Source: Rosistilla oblonga (GTDB lineage: Bacteria; Planctomycetota; Planctomycetia; Pirellulales; Pirellulaceae). From it: a stretch of DNA of 64,000 bases. How positions within the stretch are numbered: position 1 is the first letter of the stretch; each line of letters begins with the position of its first letter. The stretch lies in NCBI RefSeq assembly GCF_007751715.1, contig NZ_CP036292.1:6393339-6457338 (forward strand), written 5' to 3'. A program made the translations under genes and the position numbers. The notes beneath the pieces are model-generated. The model saw nothing but the letters and a program-made list of their open reading frames with translations, did no database searches and was not told the origin of the DNA. Shown piece by piece: positions 20,445-29,756 of this stretch.

Positions 20445-21950
20445 ATGCATACGCCCAACGAAGATCAATTCACCCATCTGGCCAGCACCCACGATCTGGT
20501 CCCGGTCTCCCGCCGTCTGCTCAGCGACAGCTTAACGCCGGTGAGCGCCTTTCGGCTGTTGGACAACGGCCGCAGTGCGTGTCTGTTCGAAAGCGTGATT
20601 GGCGGCGAGAAAGTCGGCCGCTTCAGTTTCCTCGCCGTCGATCCGATCATGCGGTTCTGCGCCCACGGCCAATCGGTCTCGATCACGCGAGGCGACGCTT
20701 GCGAAACAAAAACCTGCGACGATCCGCTGGATGAATTCCGCGGTCACTTGGCTGGCGTGACCTTTGCCGACACCGGCGACCTGCCTCCATTTGTCGGCGG
20801 AGCGATCGGATACGCCGGCTACGATGTTGTCCGTTACGTCGAAAACCTTCCCAACGCTCCCGAAGACGATCGCCAGCTGCCCGACCTCGATTTCGGTTTC
20901 TACCACACCTTGGTCGTTTTCGACAACGTCACCAAGACGATGACGATCGTCGCCGTCGCCCGTCCCGCCGATTTCGATTCCCCCGCGGAAGCCTATCGCG
21001 ACGCCAAGCAACGGATCGATGAAACCGTCGCCCAGCTGTCGCGACCGGTTCCGCACCTGGAAACCGCCGACGTCGAACAGAGTCACGACGAGCAGCTGGA
21101 TATCTCATCGAACTTCACCCGCGAAGGTTTTGCCGACGCGGTCGAGAAGTGCCGCGAATACATCCGCGCCGGCGATATCTTTCAAGTCGTCCCCAGCCAG
21201 CGGTTTGCTGTCGACACGTCGGTCGATCCGTTTGAGATCTACCGCTCGCTGCGAGTCGTCAATCCAAGCCCGTTCATGTTCTACATGCGGACTCCCGAAT
21301 GCACCCTGATCGGTTGCTCTCCCGAGATCATGACGCGCGTGGTCGATGGTGTCGTGACGGTCCGCCCGCTGGCCGGCACCCGCCGCCGCGGCGCAACCGA
21401 ACAAGAGGACCTGGCGCTAGAAGAAGAATTGCTGTCGGATCCGAAGGAGCGAGCCGAACACGTGATGCTTGTCGACCTGGGGCGCAACGACATCGGCCGG
21501 ATTGCAAAATTTGGAACCGTCGAATTGACGGAGGTGATGGTGGTCGAGCGATATAGCCACGTGATGCACATCAGCAGCGAGGTCCGCGGCGAATTGCGAG
21601 ACGGGCTGGACGCGTTTGATGCTCTGAAAGCCTGCTTGCCCGCCGGAACCGTTTCGGGCGCCCCGAAGGTTCGCGCGATGGAGGTGATCGACGAACTGGA
21701 ACCACATCGCCGCGGCCCCTACGGCGGCGCCGTCGGTTATATCGATTATCGCGGCAACATGGATACCTGCATCGCACTGCGAACGATGGTCGTGCAAAAC
21801 GACAAGGTCTACGTCCAAGCCGGCTGTGGCGTCGTCGCCGACAGCAATCCCGACGCGGAGTATGAAGAAACGGTTAACAAAGCCAAAGGCATGGTCCGCG
21901 CGATCAGCCTGACTCTGTCTCGATTGAACGCAAACAAGCGGAACGCGTAG
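20445..21950 (+). CDS. trpE: Anthranilate synthase component I
   Basis: The 501-residue protein converts chorismate to anthranilate with a glutaminase partner. The tryptophan-binding CLFES motif appears at the N-terminus (ACLFESVIGG), followed by the chorismate-binding domain with GDIFQVVPSQRF, RPLAGTRRRGA, VDLGRNDIGR, CLPAGTVSGAPKVRAMEVID and YGGAVGYIDYRGNMDTCIA. Length fits stand-alone TrpE. I start at the ATG at 20445 (MHTPNEDQ); an ATG at 20334 would add 37 non-conserved residues. trpG is not adjacent. The retained CLFES motif suggests feedback inhibition by tryptophan. Confidence 0.93.
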   Translation: MHTPNEDQFTHLASTHDLVPVSRRLLSDSLTPVSAFRLLDNGRSACLFESVIGGEKVGRFSFLAVDPIMRFCAHGQSVSITRGDACETKTCDDPLDEFRGHLAGVTFADTGDLPPFVGGAIGYAGYDVVRYVENLPNAPEDDRQLPDLDFGFYHTLVVFDNVTKTMTIVAVARPADFDSPAEAYRDAKQRIDETVAQLSRPVPHLETADVEQSHDEQLDISSNFTREGFADAVEKCREYIRAGDIFQVVPSQRFAVDTSVDPFEIYRSLRVVNPSPFMFYMRTPECTLIGCSPEIMTRVVDGVVTVRPLAGTRRRGATEQEDLALEEELLSDPKERAEHVMLVDLGRNDIGRIAKFGTVELTEVMVVERYSHVMHISSEVRGELRDGLDAFDALKACLPAGTVSGAPKVRAMEVIDELEPHRRGPYGGAVGYIDYRGNMDTCIALRTMVVQNDKVYVQAGCGVVADSNPDAEYEETVNKAKGMVRAISLTLSRLNANKRNA

Positions 21951-22442
21951 TCGACCGCGCCGCCAAGGCGGCCGATTCTCCAAACTCTCGCTGCGGCAAA
22001 CTCTTCTCGCGGCAAAACCGGCTGTTCTCCAATACACTTGGCTTCCCGCTGCCCCCTCCAGCGGACGGCAAACCCCGCCATTGGGATCGTATTTAGCGCA
22101 GACCTTCTTGTTTGACGCGCCCGTTTGCGACGGCGCAACTAAACGTGTCCTATCTTTGCCAGGACCTTGATTCACACTGCGACGCTCCGACGGACCGGTT
22201 CGTTCGATTGTGATGATTGTCGGTTGGCACCTGCCCTGGCTGCTGCCGTCGATCGCAGGCCCGCCCCCCCTTCGTCGTAACCGTAGAGTAAATAGGCCGC
22301 TTTGAGCGAAGCACTGATTCACTGCTTTCCGAACCGCATTTGCAAACCGCCGTCAGGCAGTCTGTTGTGCGTCGGTTGCAATGGCGCAAGCTGGACCCAG
22401 AGTCGACAATAATTTTTCGCCGTTAAGACAATAAATGACGTA
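21951..22442. other. 492-bp spacer between trpE and the sensor kinase, no gene seen
   Basis: No frame on either strand looks coding. A GC-rich GCCGCC-aa-GGCGGC hairpin at about 21960-21973 lies just after the trpE stop. The AT-rich stretch just before 22443 (AATAATTTTTCG, AATAAATG) is the likely promoter/leader of the phosphorelay cluster. Confidence 0.5.
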
Positions 22443-25400
22443 ATGAATAGACAAACCATAGGCATCATGTGCCTAGCTGCCGCGTTCCTAGCGAACGTTG
22501 CAGCCGTAGTTGCGTCGGACGGGGCTGCTGCAAAACACAACCGATCGCATCTCGATCTCCCCACGGCAGCGATGCCGATGGCGGGAGAATTGCGCGCCGC
22601 GGGGCTGTTCCCCGATTCTTTGATCGCCTTGAGCGGTTGCCATTTCGTCGCCCATTCGACAGCCAACATCGCTTCGTCAAACATTGTCGGACGCTCTCGA
22701 GTTTCCGACTTCTCGATTTTCTTAGCCTATCTCGCGATTCCAGCCACCCTCGGTTTCTACCTGCTGTGCCGCAAAGACTGTCCGGTCTCCAGCGCGCTGT
22801 GGATCTTTGCCGGCTTCATGCTGGTGAGTGGTCTCAGCCACCTGGCGCAGACCGGCCGTGGATGGTGGCCCGCCGATCGACTCTCCCAACCATTGGAGAC
22901 GCTGACCACACTGGCCTCCTGTTGCACGCTGATCGCCTTGGCTTGCCTGATGCCAAAACTGCGTCCACTGTTGTCCCAAGCCGAATTGGTCCGGCAGCTG
23001 CAGCGCCGAATGACGAAGCTGGACTTCGCCATCGAAGCGGGCAACCTGGGCGTCTGGGAATGGAACATCACCGAAGACCAACTGGATTGGGACGCCAAGA
23101 CGCGACAACTGTTCGATACCGATCCCGACGCCAGCAACCTCCGTTACCAAACGTTTCTCGATGCCTTACATCCCAGCGAACATGAACAGGTGCGCCGGCG
23201 GGTCGAAGCATGCATCGCAACCGGAACTCATTACGACACGACACACTGCGTCGTTCATCGCGATGGATCGATCCACTATGTCCATGTGTTAGGGAAGCAC
23301 ATCAACGACAAGGGAGAACCCGAAAAGTTCATCGGTGTTTGCATCGATTGTACCGAAGCTCAACGCCAGCGCGACACGCTTCAGGCGAGCGAAAGCAACT
23401 TCCGAATGACATTCGAAAAGATCGCCTTGGGGATCGCCCACGTAGCGCTCGACGGGCGGTGGATTCGCGTCAACGAAGGGATCTGCAAAATCCTCGGCTA
23501 CAGCAGCCAAGAACTGCTGGCCAGCTACTTCCAAGACGCGACTCACCCCGACGACCTCGGCAAATGCTTGAACTTAGTAGAGCAAGCGATCGCGGGGCAG
23601 CGTGATTCGTTTTCCACTGAAAAACGCTACATCCGCAAAGACGGCTCACCGGTCTGGGTAAACGCAACGGTATCGCTGGTCCGCGACAGCAGCGGCGATC
23701 CGTCGCATTTGATCGGCGTGGTGGAGGATATCCAACGCCGCAAGGACGCTGAAAAAGCGTTGTGCGAATCGTCCGAAAGGACCCGCGCGATCTTAAACTC
23801 CGCTTTCGACGGGATCTTGACGATCGACCGGTGCGGCACGATCGGGATGGTGAATTCGGCTGTCGAACGGATCTTCGGGTTCACCGACAAAGAATTGATC
23901 GGCACCAACGTGAGCAAGCTGATGACCTGGCCGCTGCCTCCTGAACACAACAAGACGCGCGAGATCATCGGCACGCGTCGCGACGGAAGCAAGTTCCCGT
24001 TGGAGTTTAATACAACCGAGGTGGGGCTGAGCGGGTCGCATCTGCTGACCGTCTCGGTCCGCGATATCACCGAGCGAAAGCAGGCCGAAGAAGCACTGCA
24101 GACTGCCAAGAAAGCCGCCGAAGATGCAAGCATTGCCAAGAGCGAATTCTTGGCCAGCATGAGCCACGAACTACGGACTCCGCTCAACGGCGTGATCGGA
24201 ATGACTGAACTGTTGGCCGACTCCACGCTGGACGAACGGCAGCGACGCTTCGTGACCGCATGCCAAAGCAGCGGCAACGCGTTGCTGACACTGATCAGCG
24301 ATATTCTCGACCTGACCAAAGTCGAAGCCGGCCGCTTGGAACTGGATGAACATCCGTTCGACCTCCTGCAATTGCTAGACGAAGTCGTCGGCTGCATCCC
24401 CCTGCGGGCGGAGCAGAAGAAGGTCGAATTGTTGTACATGCTCGACAGCCCGACCACGCTGAACTTGATCGGCGACAGCCATCGGCTGCGGCAAGTGCTG
24501 ACAAATCTGTTGGGCAATGCGATGAAGTTCACCGACGAGGGGCAGATCACATTGCGCGCCGAACCGCAACATTTGACCGACGACCGGGCCACGATCCGGT
24601 TCTCGATTCAGGACACCGGGATCGGCATCCCCCAAGACCGACTCGACAGGTTGTTCAAATCGTTTTCGCAGGTCGACAGTTCGATCAGTCGCAAGTATGG
24701 CGGATCGGGGCTGGGGCTTTCGATCAGCAAAGCGATCGTCGACGCATTGGGCGGCCAGATCGGAGTCGAGAGCAGCGAGGGAGTCGGATCGCGATTTTGG
24801 TTTACGGTGACGTTCCGGCACAGCGAACAAGATCCCGATTTAACGCAAGATTGGTCGTTGGGACGCTTGTCGAACCTCCGCGTCCTGCTGCTCGAACCGC
24901 AACCGGCGATCCAAGAGATCCTTGTCCAGTTCCTGCACAACTGGGAGATCCACGTCGACACCGCCTCGACCAACGAGCGCGCCGTCCAAAAAATGCAGCG
25001 AGCCACGGCGATCGAACGCCACTACGATTTGATCATCGCCGACGAAGCGTTCTGCAGCGAGAACAACGGCCAATGGATTCAACAGCTCGAAGCGCATCGA
25101 TCGCAAACGGGGAGACCGCTGCCGATGTTCGTGATCGCATCACCGGAGCGTGAAGCGGCAATCGATCCGGCGCATTACGAACGCTGCTTGGCCCGTCCGG
25201 TCGGACAATCGCATCTGCTCGACGCGTTGGTCGATCAATTCTGCCGCGGTCCAAACCGACGTGAGGTCTGCGTCGCCGACACCGACTCGGGACAACAACT
25301 CACAAGCGACGACACCACCACGACGCGGATCCTGTTGGCGGAAGACAACGCCACCAACCAATTGTTCGCTCGCGAAATCTTGGCTCGCAACGGCTGGAAC

Positions 25401-25865
25401 TGCGATATCGTCGAAAACGGAGAAGAGGTCCTGGCGGCGCTCGAATCCAATCCCTACAGCGTGATCTTGATGGATTGCCAAATGCCGATCATGGACGGAT
25501 TCACCGCGACCCAAGAGATCCGCCGCCGCGAAGCCGATGGAAGATTGCGGCATACGCCATCGATCGTCGCGCTGACAGCCAACGCGATCCAAGGCGATCG
25601 GGAACGCTGCCTGCACGCCGGGATGGACGACTACCTCGCCAAACCGTTTAACCCCGCACACCTGACGTCGGTCACGCAGAGCATGTTAGAGCTCGCTGAA
25701 AAACGATCCAAGCGAGCCGCGTTGGAAACTCCAAGCGATGCTCCCTTCCCAGCCGCACCGCTGACACCCGATGCAAACCGCAACGAACGACTCGAACGGA
25801 TACCACAAATCGTCGATCCCAATCGCGCGTTGACCAGCATCGACACCGCCAGCTTGCAGCATTGA
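22443..25865 (+). CDS. Hybrid histidine kinase with ethylene-receptor-like membrane domain, PAS, HisKA, HATPase and two REC domains
   Basis: The 1140-residue protein starts with a signal-like segment (1-25). A three-helix membrane domain follows at residues ~88-172 that resembles the ethylene-binding domain of ETR1 (DFSIFLAYLAIP, then SGLSHL where ETR1 has CGATHL, then TLASCCTLIALACLMPKL). Asp89, Tyr96 and His133 align with ETR1 binding-site residues, but the copper-ligand Cys is Ser129. Three PAS regions (~193-560) precede HisKA (phospho-acceptor His575, SMSHELRTPLNGVIGM), HATPase (GTGIGIP-type, GGSGLGLSI), a degenerate REC lacking the usual acidic start (LRVLLLEPQPAI), and an intact REC with Asp1011 (VILMDCQMPIMDG). 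It has no Hpt domain; the REC-Hpt protein at 28325 probably completes the relay. Confidence 0.9.
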   Translation: MNRQTIGIMCLAAAFLANVAAVVASDGAAAKHNRSHLDLPTAAMPMAGELRAAGLFPDSLIALSGCHFVAHSTANIASSNIVGRSRVSDFSIFLAYLAIPATLGFYLLCRKDCPVSSALWIFAGFMLVSGLSHLAQTGRGWWPADRLSQPLETLTTLASCCTLIALACLMPKLRPLLSQAELVRQLQRRMTKLDFAIEAGNLGVWEWNITEDQLDWDAKTRQLFDTDPDASNLRYQTFLDALHPSEHEQVRRRVEACIATGTHYDTTHCVVHRDGSIHYVHVLGKHINDKGEPEKFIGVCIDCTEAQRQRDTLQASESNFRMTFEKIALGIAHVALDGRWIRVNEGICKILGYSSQELLASYFQDATHPDDLGKCLNLVEQAIAGQRDSFSTEKRYIRKDGSPVWVNATVSLVRDSSGDPSHLIGVVEDIQRRKDAEKALCESSERTRAILNSAFDGILTIDRCGTIGMVNSAVERIFGFTDKELIGTNVSKLMTWPLPPEHNKTREIIGTRRDGSKFPLEFNTTEVGLSGSHLLTVSVRDITERKQAEEALQTAKKAAEDASIAKSEFLASMSHELRTPLNGVIGMTELLADSTLDERQRRFVTACQSSGNALLTLISDILDLTKVEAGRLELDEHPFDLLQLLDEVVGCIPLRAEQKKVELLYMLDSPTTLNLIGDSHRLRQVLTNLLGNAMKFTDEGQITLRAEPQHLTDDRATIRFSIQDTGIGIPQDRLDRLFKSFSQVDSSISRKYGGSGLGLSISKAIVDALGGQIGVESSEGVGSRFWFTVTFRHSEQDPDLTQDWSLGRLSNLRVLLLEPQPAIQEILVQFLHNWEIHVDTASTNERAVQKMQRATAIERHYDLIIADEAFCSENNGQWIQQLEAHRSQTGRPLPMFVIASPEREAAIDPAHYERCLARPVGQSHLLDALVDQFCRGPNRREVCVADTDSGQQLTSDDTTTTRILLAEDNATNQLFAREILARNGWNCDIVENGEEVLAALESNPYSVILMDCQMPIMDGFTATQEIRRREADGRLRHTPSIVALTANAIQGDRERCLHAGMDDYLAKPFNPAHLTSVTQSMLELAEKRSKRAALETPSDAPFPAAPLTPDANRNERLERIPQIVDPNRALTSIDTASLQH

Positions 25866-25992
25866 CACAAGTTCAAAATTCGTCGCTTCGACGCGGCGAG
25901 TCGTTAAAGAAAGTTTCCGACGCGGTGCCGGACGATCGATCGCGCATTACACCTTTCCATTTGCACAACTCACACGACGGGGAGTCAGACCG

Positions 25993-26739
25993 ATGACAAA
26001 ATCCGCTCTCGACAGCCATCTGGCCGCCGATCGGTCCGTCGTGAACAGCGCGCCTCGAATCCGCAGGATCTGGATTGTGGCGTCGCTCGCTTGGCTGCTG
26101 TGCGTCGGCGTTTATTGCTACTGGATGACTGAATACGGACTGCGAGTCAACGACAACAACCTCCAACGGAACGTCGCCACGTGGCCTTCCGACACGTCGC
26201 TGCCACGAGACGCTCAAGCCCCGACGCTTGTACTGTTTCTGCATCCGATGTGCTCGTGCAGCGAAGCGACGGTGGAAGAGCTGCACAGAATTGTGGCGGC
26301 GGCGAGCAACCACCACAACTCCGCGGCCCCCAAGACACTTATCGTGGGCAGCATGCCAGCTGACAAAATTTCGCGGTGGTCCGAAAGTCGCCTGATCCGG
26401 CAGGCGGTCCAACTGCCCAACTCAACATTGCTTCCCGATCTCGATGGCATCGAATGCGATCGCTTTGGGGTCAACACCAGCGGAACCGTAATGCTGTTCG
26501 ACACCAGCGGCCACAGGTTGTTTTGCGGCGGCGTCACGATCGCGCGCGGACAAGCTGGCGAGAGCCTCGGTGGCGATTCGTTAACCAAGCTGCTGTCCAA
26601 CGTCGACTTGGCATCCAACGCTCCCGACGGCCGAACGCCTCGCCTTGCGTCACCCGCTTTCGGATGCAAATTACTTTCCCCCAACGGGCCACAAATCGTA
26701 GCGAGTTCGGCGTTGTTGGCGAAGGAGACTAGCGAATGA
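25993..26739 (+). CDS. Membrane-anchored thioredoxin-fold-like protein with a CSC motif
   Basis: The 248-residue protein has one N-terminal transmembrane helix (residues ~28-45, IWIVASLAWLLCVGVYCYW). The periplasmic domain begins with a thioredoxin-like strand and motif PTLVLFLHPMCSCSEATVEEL. The catalytic-position motif is CSC rather than CxxC, as in RedB-like proteins of planctomycetes. A later TVMLFDTSGHRLFCGGVT is the expected beta hairpin. It overlaps the next histidine kinase gene by four bases (ATGA), so they are translated together. A role in sensing or modulating redox for the kinase is inferred from that coupling. Confidence 0.6.
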   Translation: MTKSALDSHLAADRSVVNSAPRIRRIWIVASLAWLLCVGVYCYWMTEYGLRVNDNNLQRNVATWPSDTSLPRDAQAPTLVLFLHPMCSCSEATVEELHRIVAAASNHHNSAAPKTLIVGSMPADKISRWSESRLIRQAVQLPNSTLLPDLDGIECDRFGVNTSGTVMLFDTSGHRLFCGGVTIARGQAGESLGGDSLTKLLSNVDLASNAPDGRTPRLASPAFGCKLLSPNGPQIVASSALLAKETSE

Positions 26740-28244
26740 TCGACTCGATTGAATCGACGCGAAAATCAGCCCCCAGCCAAGCTGAGCGGGACCTGTTTGA
26801 TTTACACGCTTTGGCGATCTACCGCCGAACCGATCGCATGTTCGCCTACCTGATGGTCCTGCAATGGGTCGTGGCAATCGCGGCGGCCTATTGGTTTTCT
26901 CCGCGGACATGGGACGGCGTCCAAAGCAGCATGCATCCGCATCTGTTGATGGCGATCTTCGGGGGCGGTCTGTTGGCCAGCCTCCCCGTCGCGTTGGCTT
27001 GGCGGATGCCCGGCCATGCGATCACGCGATACGTAATCGCGATCAGCCAAGTCCTCTTCTCGAGCCTGTTGATCCACATCACCGGCGGCCGGATCGAGAC
27101 GCACTTTCACATCTTTGTGTCGCTCGCGTTTCTGGCTGCCTATCGCGATTGGAAGGTCCTTGCGCCGGCAACCCTGGTCATCATCGTCGACCACGTAATT
27201 CGCGACATCTGGTGGCCCGAATCGATCTTCGGCGTCGCGACCGCATCGCACTGGCGTTGGCTGGAACATGCCGCTTGGGTCCTGTTCGAAGACTTGGTCC
27301 TCGCGTTTACCATCCGGCAGAGCATTCGCGAAATGCGGGCTCTCGCTTTACACACCGTTCAATTGGAACAAGCTCGCCAAGTCGCCGAAGAGGCGAGTTG
27401 CGTGAAGGGGCAGTTCCTCGCGAGCATGAGCCACGAACTTCGCACGCCACTTAACGGCGTCATCGGGATGACCGAACTGCTGGCCGATTCTCCGCTGAGC
27501 GAACGGCAACGACGGTTTGTTAACGCCTGCCAAAGCAGTGGCGCGTTGCTGCTGAGATTGATCAACGACATCCTCGATTTCTCGAAGATCGAAGCGGGAC
27601 ATTTGGAACTGGAAGAACATCCATTTGAACTGCAGCAATTGATCGAAGATGTCATGTCGGGAATGCCGCCGCGGCTGCACGAAAGAGACGTCCAACTGAT
27701 CTGTCGACAGGACGACTCGACACCGTTGCACCTGCTGGGCGACAGCCACCGGCTGCGTCAAGTGCTCGTCAATCTGTTGGGCAACGCATTGAAGTTCACC
27801 GAACGTGGCGAGATCACGCTCCGCACCGAACGGCAACACATCTCCGACGACCGCGTTACGCTGCTGTTTTCTATCGAAGACACCGGAATTGGAATTCCCG
27901 CCGATCGCATGGATCGCTTGTTTCAATCGTTCTCCCAAGTCGACAGCTCGATTCGTCGCAAATACGGCGGGTCGGGACTGGGGTTATCGATCAGCAAGGC
28001 GATCGTCCACGCGATCGGTGGCGAGATCGGCGTGGAGAGTCACGAGGGCCTCGGTTCGCGATTTTGGTTCGCGGTCAACCTGCGCCGCGACCACGATGCC
28101 ACCAACGAATTCGATTCCCCCGCGATGCCTCCTTCCAGCTTCGAGGTCCAACCGGCTCCGCGACACGTGGCGCCGGCACAGGTTCCCTTTGTTCCCGAAG
28201 CGGCGGTATCGCTGCCGAGTGAATTCGTTGGTTCCAACCACTAA
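26736..28244 (+). CDS. Membrane-bound histidine kinase
   Basis: The 502-residue protein has about six membrane helices in residues ~20-195, including IETHFHIFVSLAFLAAYRDW, a signature of a membrane sensor domain shared by several bacterial kinases. HisKA follows (His233 in SMSHELRTPLNGVIGM), then HATPase (N-box VNLLGNALKFTE, G-box DTGIGIP, GGSGLGLSISKA). It lacks receiver and Hpt domains. Its kinase core is strikingly like that of the 22443-25865 kinase, so one probably arose from the other by duplication with sensor exchange. It starts inside the end of the CSC thioredoxin-like gene and precedes the REC-Hpt gene by 80 bases. Confidence 0.9.
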   Translation: MIDSIESTRKSAPSQAERDLFDLHALAIYRRTDRMFAYLMVLQWVVAIAAAYWFSPRTWDGVQSSMHPHLLMAIFGGGLLASLPVALAWRMPGHAITRYVIAISQVLFSSLLIHITGGRIETHFHIFVSLAFLAAYRDWKVLAPATLVIIVDHVIRDIWWPESIFGVATASHWRWLEHAAWVLFEDLVLAFTIRQSIREMRALALHTVQLEQARQVAEEASCVKGQFLASMSHELRTPLNGVIGMTELLADSPLSERQRRFVNACQSSGALLLRLINDILDFSKIEAGHLELEEHPFELQQLIEDVMSGMPPRLHERDVQLICRQDDSTPLHLLGDSHRLRQVLVNLLGNALKFTERGEITLRTERQHISDDRVTLLFSIEDTGIGIPADRMDRLFQSFSQVDSSIRRKYGGSGLGLSISKAIVHAIGGEIGVESHEGLGSRFWFAVNLRRDHDATNEFDSPAMPPSSFEVQPAPRHVAPAQVPFVPEAAVSLPSEFVGSNH

Positions 28245-28324
28245 TTAGCGTCCCAGATCCCATCCACCAAAGATTGCCAGCCCGTTCGACCCAGTGCGAT
28301 TCGAACGAAGCAACCTGATCCAAA

Positions 28325-29617
28325 ATGTTGCCACATCCAAATCCAGATCCCATGAATGAAACGCCCCCCGACCCGATCGCGGACCTGCGGCACAGGTACC
28401 TGATTTCGATCGGCGCAATCGTTGTCATCTCGCTGATCGCTCAAACGGCGGTTGCATGGGGCACCGCAGCGTCGATCGGGCTGATCGAAACGATCTTTGC
28501 ACTGACGATGCTGGCTGTGCTGATCGAAGTCTTCTTTGTCTTCGAGCCGGCAGTGCGAACACTTCAAACTCAGTTCCTCGATCTGCAACGAATGCTTGCC
28601 ACGGCGCAGGAACATTCCAATCCACCATCCAGCGACCAAGTTAAACCGCAAGAGGTGTTTGCCGTGTACCGCGAAGCAAACGAAACGCCCCGTCAACCGT
28701 CGCAGCAAATCGCTGCAATCCTGATCCCTCAAGCCGCCGAAGCAACCGTGATCGAGAACGTCCAGGCCGACCATCCGACTTCCAACGCACTATCGACGAA
28801 CGCCCTTCCAGCGCCGCGAGAGGATAACGCGATGACACCAAAGATCCTGCTGGTCGAAGACAACCAGATCAACCAGATGCTCGCCCAAGAGGTGCTCGTG
28901 AGTAACGACTGGCAATGCGACATCGCCGAAAATGGCGTCGAAGCTCTCGACGCGATCGGTGTCAAATCATTTGACCTGATCTTAATGGACTGCCAAATGC
29001 CGGTCATGGATGGCTTCTCGCTGACTCGCGAGATTCGCGCCCGCCAGCTCGACGGGCGATTGACCAGCCGCTGCCCGATCATCGCGGTCACCGCAAATGC
29101 ACTCACAGGGGATCGGCAGAAATGTATCGACGCCGGCATGGACGACTACCTCGCCAAACCCTTCAACCCCAATCAACTGACCGAGATTGTCGAACAGTGG
29201 CTCCCCGCCAACACGCCGCGCAATCCGCCCCGCGCGATCGCCGCCGATCCCGCCCCCGAAGCTCCGCTCCCCTTTGTTCGCCAAGAGTTCATGGAGCGGT
29301 GCATGGGAGACCTTGGATTTGCCGAATCGCTGCTGGAGTCATTCCAGTCGGACAGCCTTGCCCGCGTCGATGAGATCGTCCAGCACGCCAGACAACGCAA
29401 TGCAACCGCCGCCGGCAACGCAGCGCATACGCTCAAGGGCATGGCAGGAATCCTCGCCGCCCATCCGCTTCAATCGATCGCCGCGGACATCGAACAAGCC
29501 GGCCGCCAGGATCAACTCGACCAGATCGATGACCTGATCGACGACCTGCAAAACGAGGTCGCCCGCTGCCTCGCCTACATCCCCAAATTGACCCAGGGCG
29601 AACTCGAGTCGGCCTGA
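28325..29617 (+). CDS. Membrane-anchored response regulator with Hpt domain
   Basis: The 430-residue protein has two predicted membrane helices (residues ~25-80), a Gln/Pro-rich linker, a REC domain (~172-295; acidic pocket VEDNQIN, phospho-acceptor Asp222 in LILMDCQMPVMDG, Lys in DDYLAKPFNP) and a C-terminal Hpt domain (His368 in AAHTLKGMAGIL). REC plus Hpt in one membrane protein supplies the phosphotransfer steps the two upstream kinases lack. No output domain is present, so the signal must pass to another regulator. An in-frame ATG at 28352 is an alternative start; neither has a clear Shine-Dalgarno. Confidence 0.88.
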   Translation: MLPHPNPDPMNETPPDPIADLRHRYLISIGAIVVISLIAQTAVAWGTAASIGLIETIFALTMLAVLIEVFFVFEPAVRTLQTQFLDLQRMLATAQEHSNPPSSDQVKPQEVFAVYREANETPRQPSQQIAAILIPQAAEATVIENVQADHPTSNALSTNALPAPREDNAMTPKILLVEDNQINQMLAQEVLVSNDWQCDIAENGVEALDAIGVKSFDLILMDCQMPVMDGFSLTREIRARQLDGRLTSRCPIIAVTANALTGDRQKCIDAGMDDYLAKPFNPNQLTEIVEQWLPANTPRNPPRAIAADPAPEAPLPFVRQEFMERCMGDLGFAESLLESFQSDSLARVDEIVQHARQRNATAAGNAAHTLKGMAGILAAHPLQSIAADIEQAGRQDQLDQIDDLIDDLQNEVARCLAYIPKLTQGELESA

Positions 29618-29756
29618 ACCGCGGACCGCACCACCAGAGGGGCACCGGCGAGCCTCCGCCTGGAAACGATCGCGAACACTACCGACCGCATCGGAACCAA
29701 CTACAATAGACGAGCGGATTTTGCTCGTTTCCATTGGTCCTGTTGAGTTGCGTCGC

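Noticed and set aside
22150-22240. tRNA gene in spacers with GTTCGA motifs (also near 9399)
   Set aside because: No acceptor or anticodon stem could be built around these motifs.
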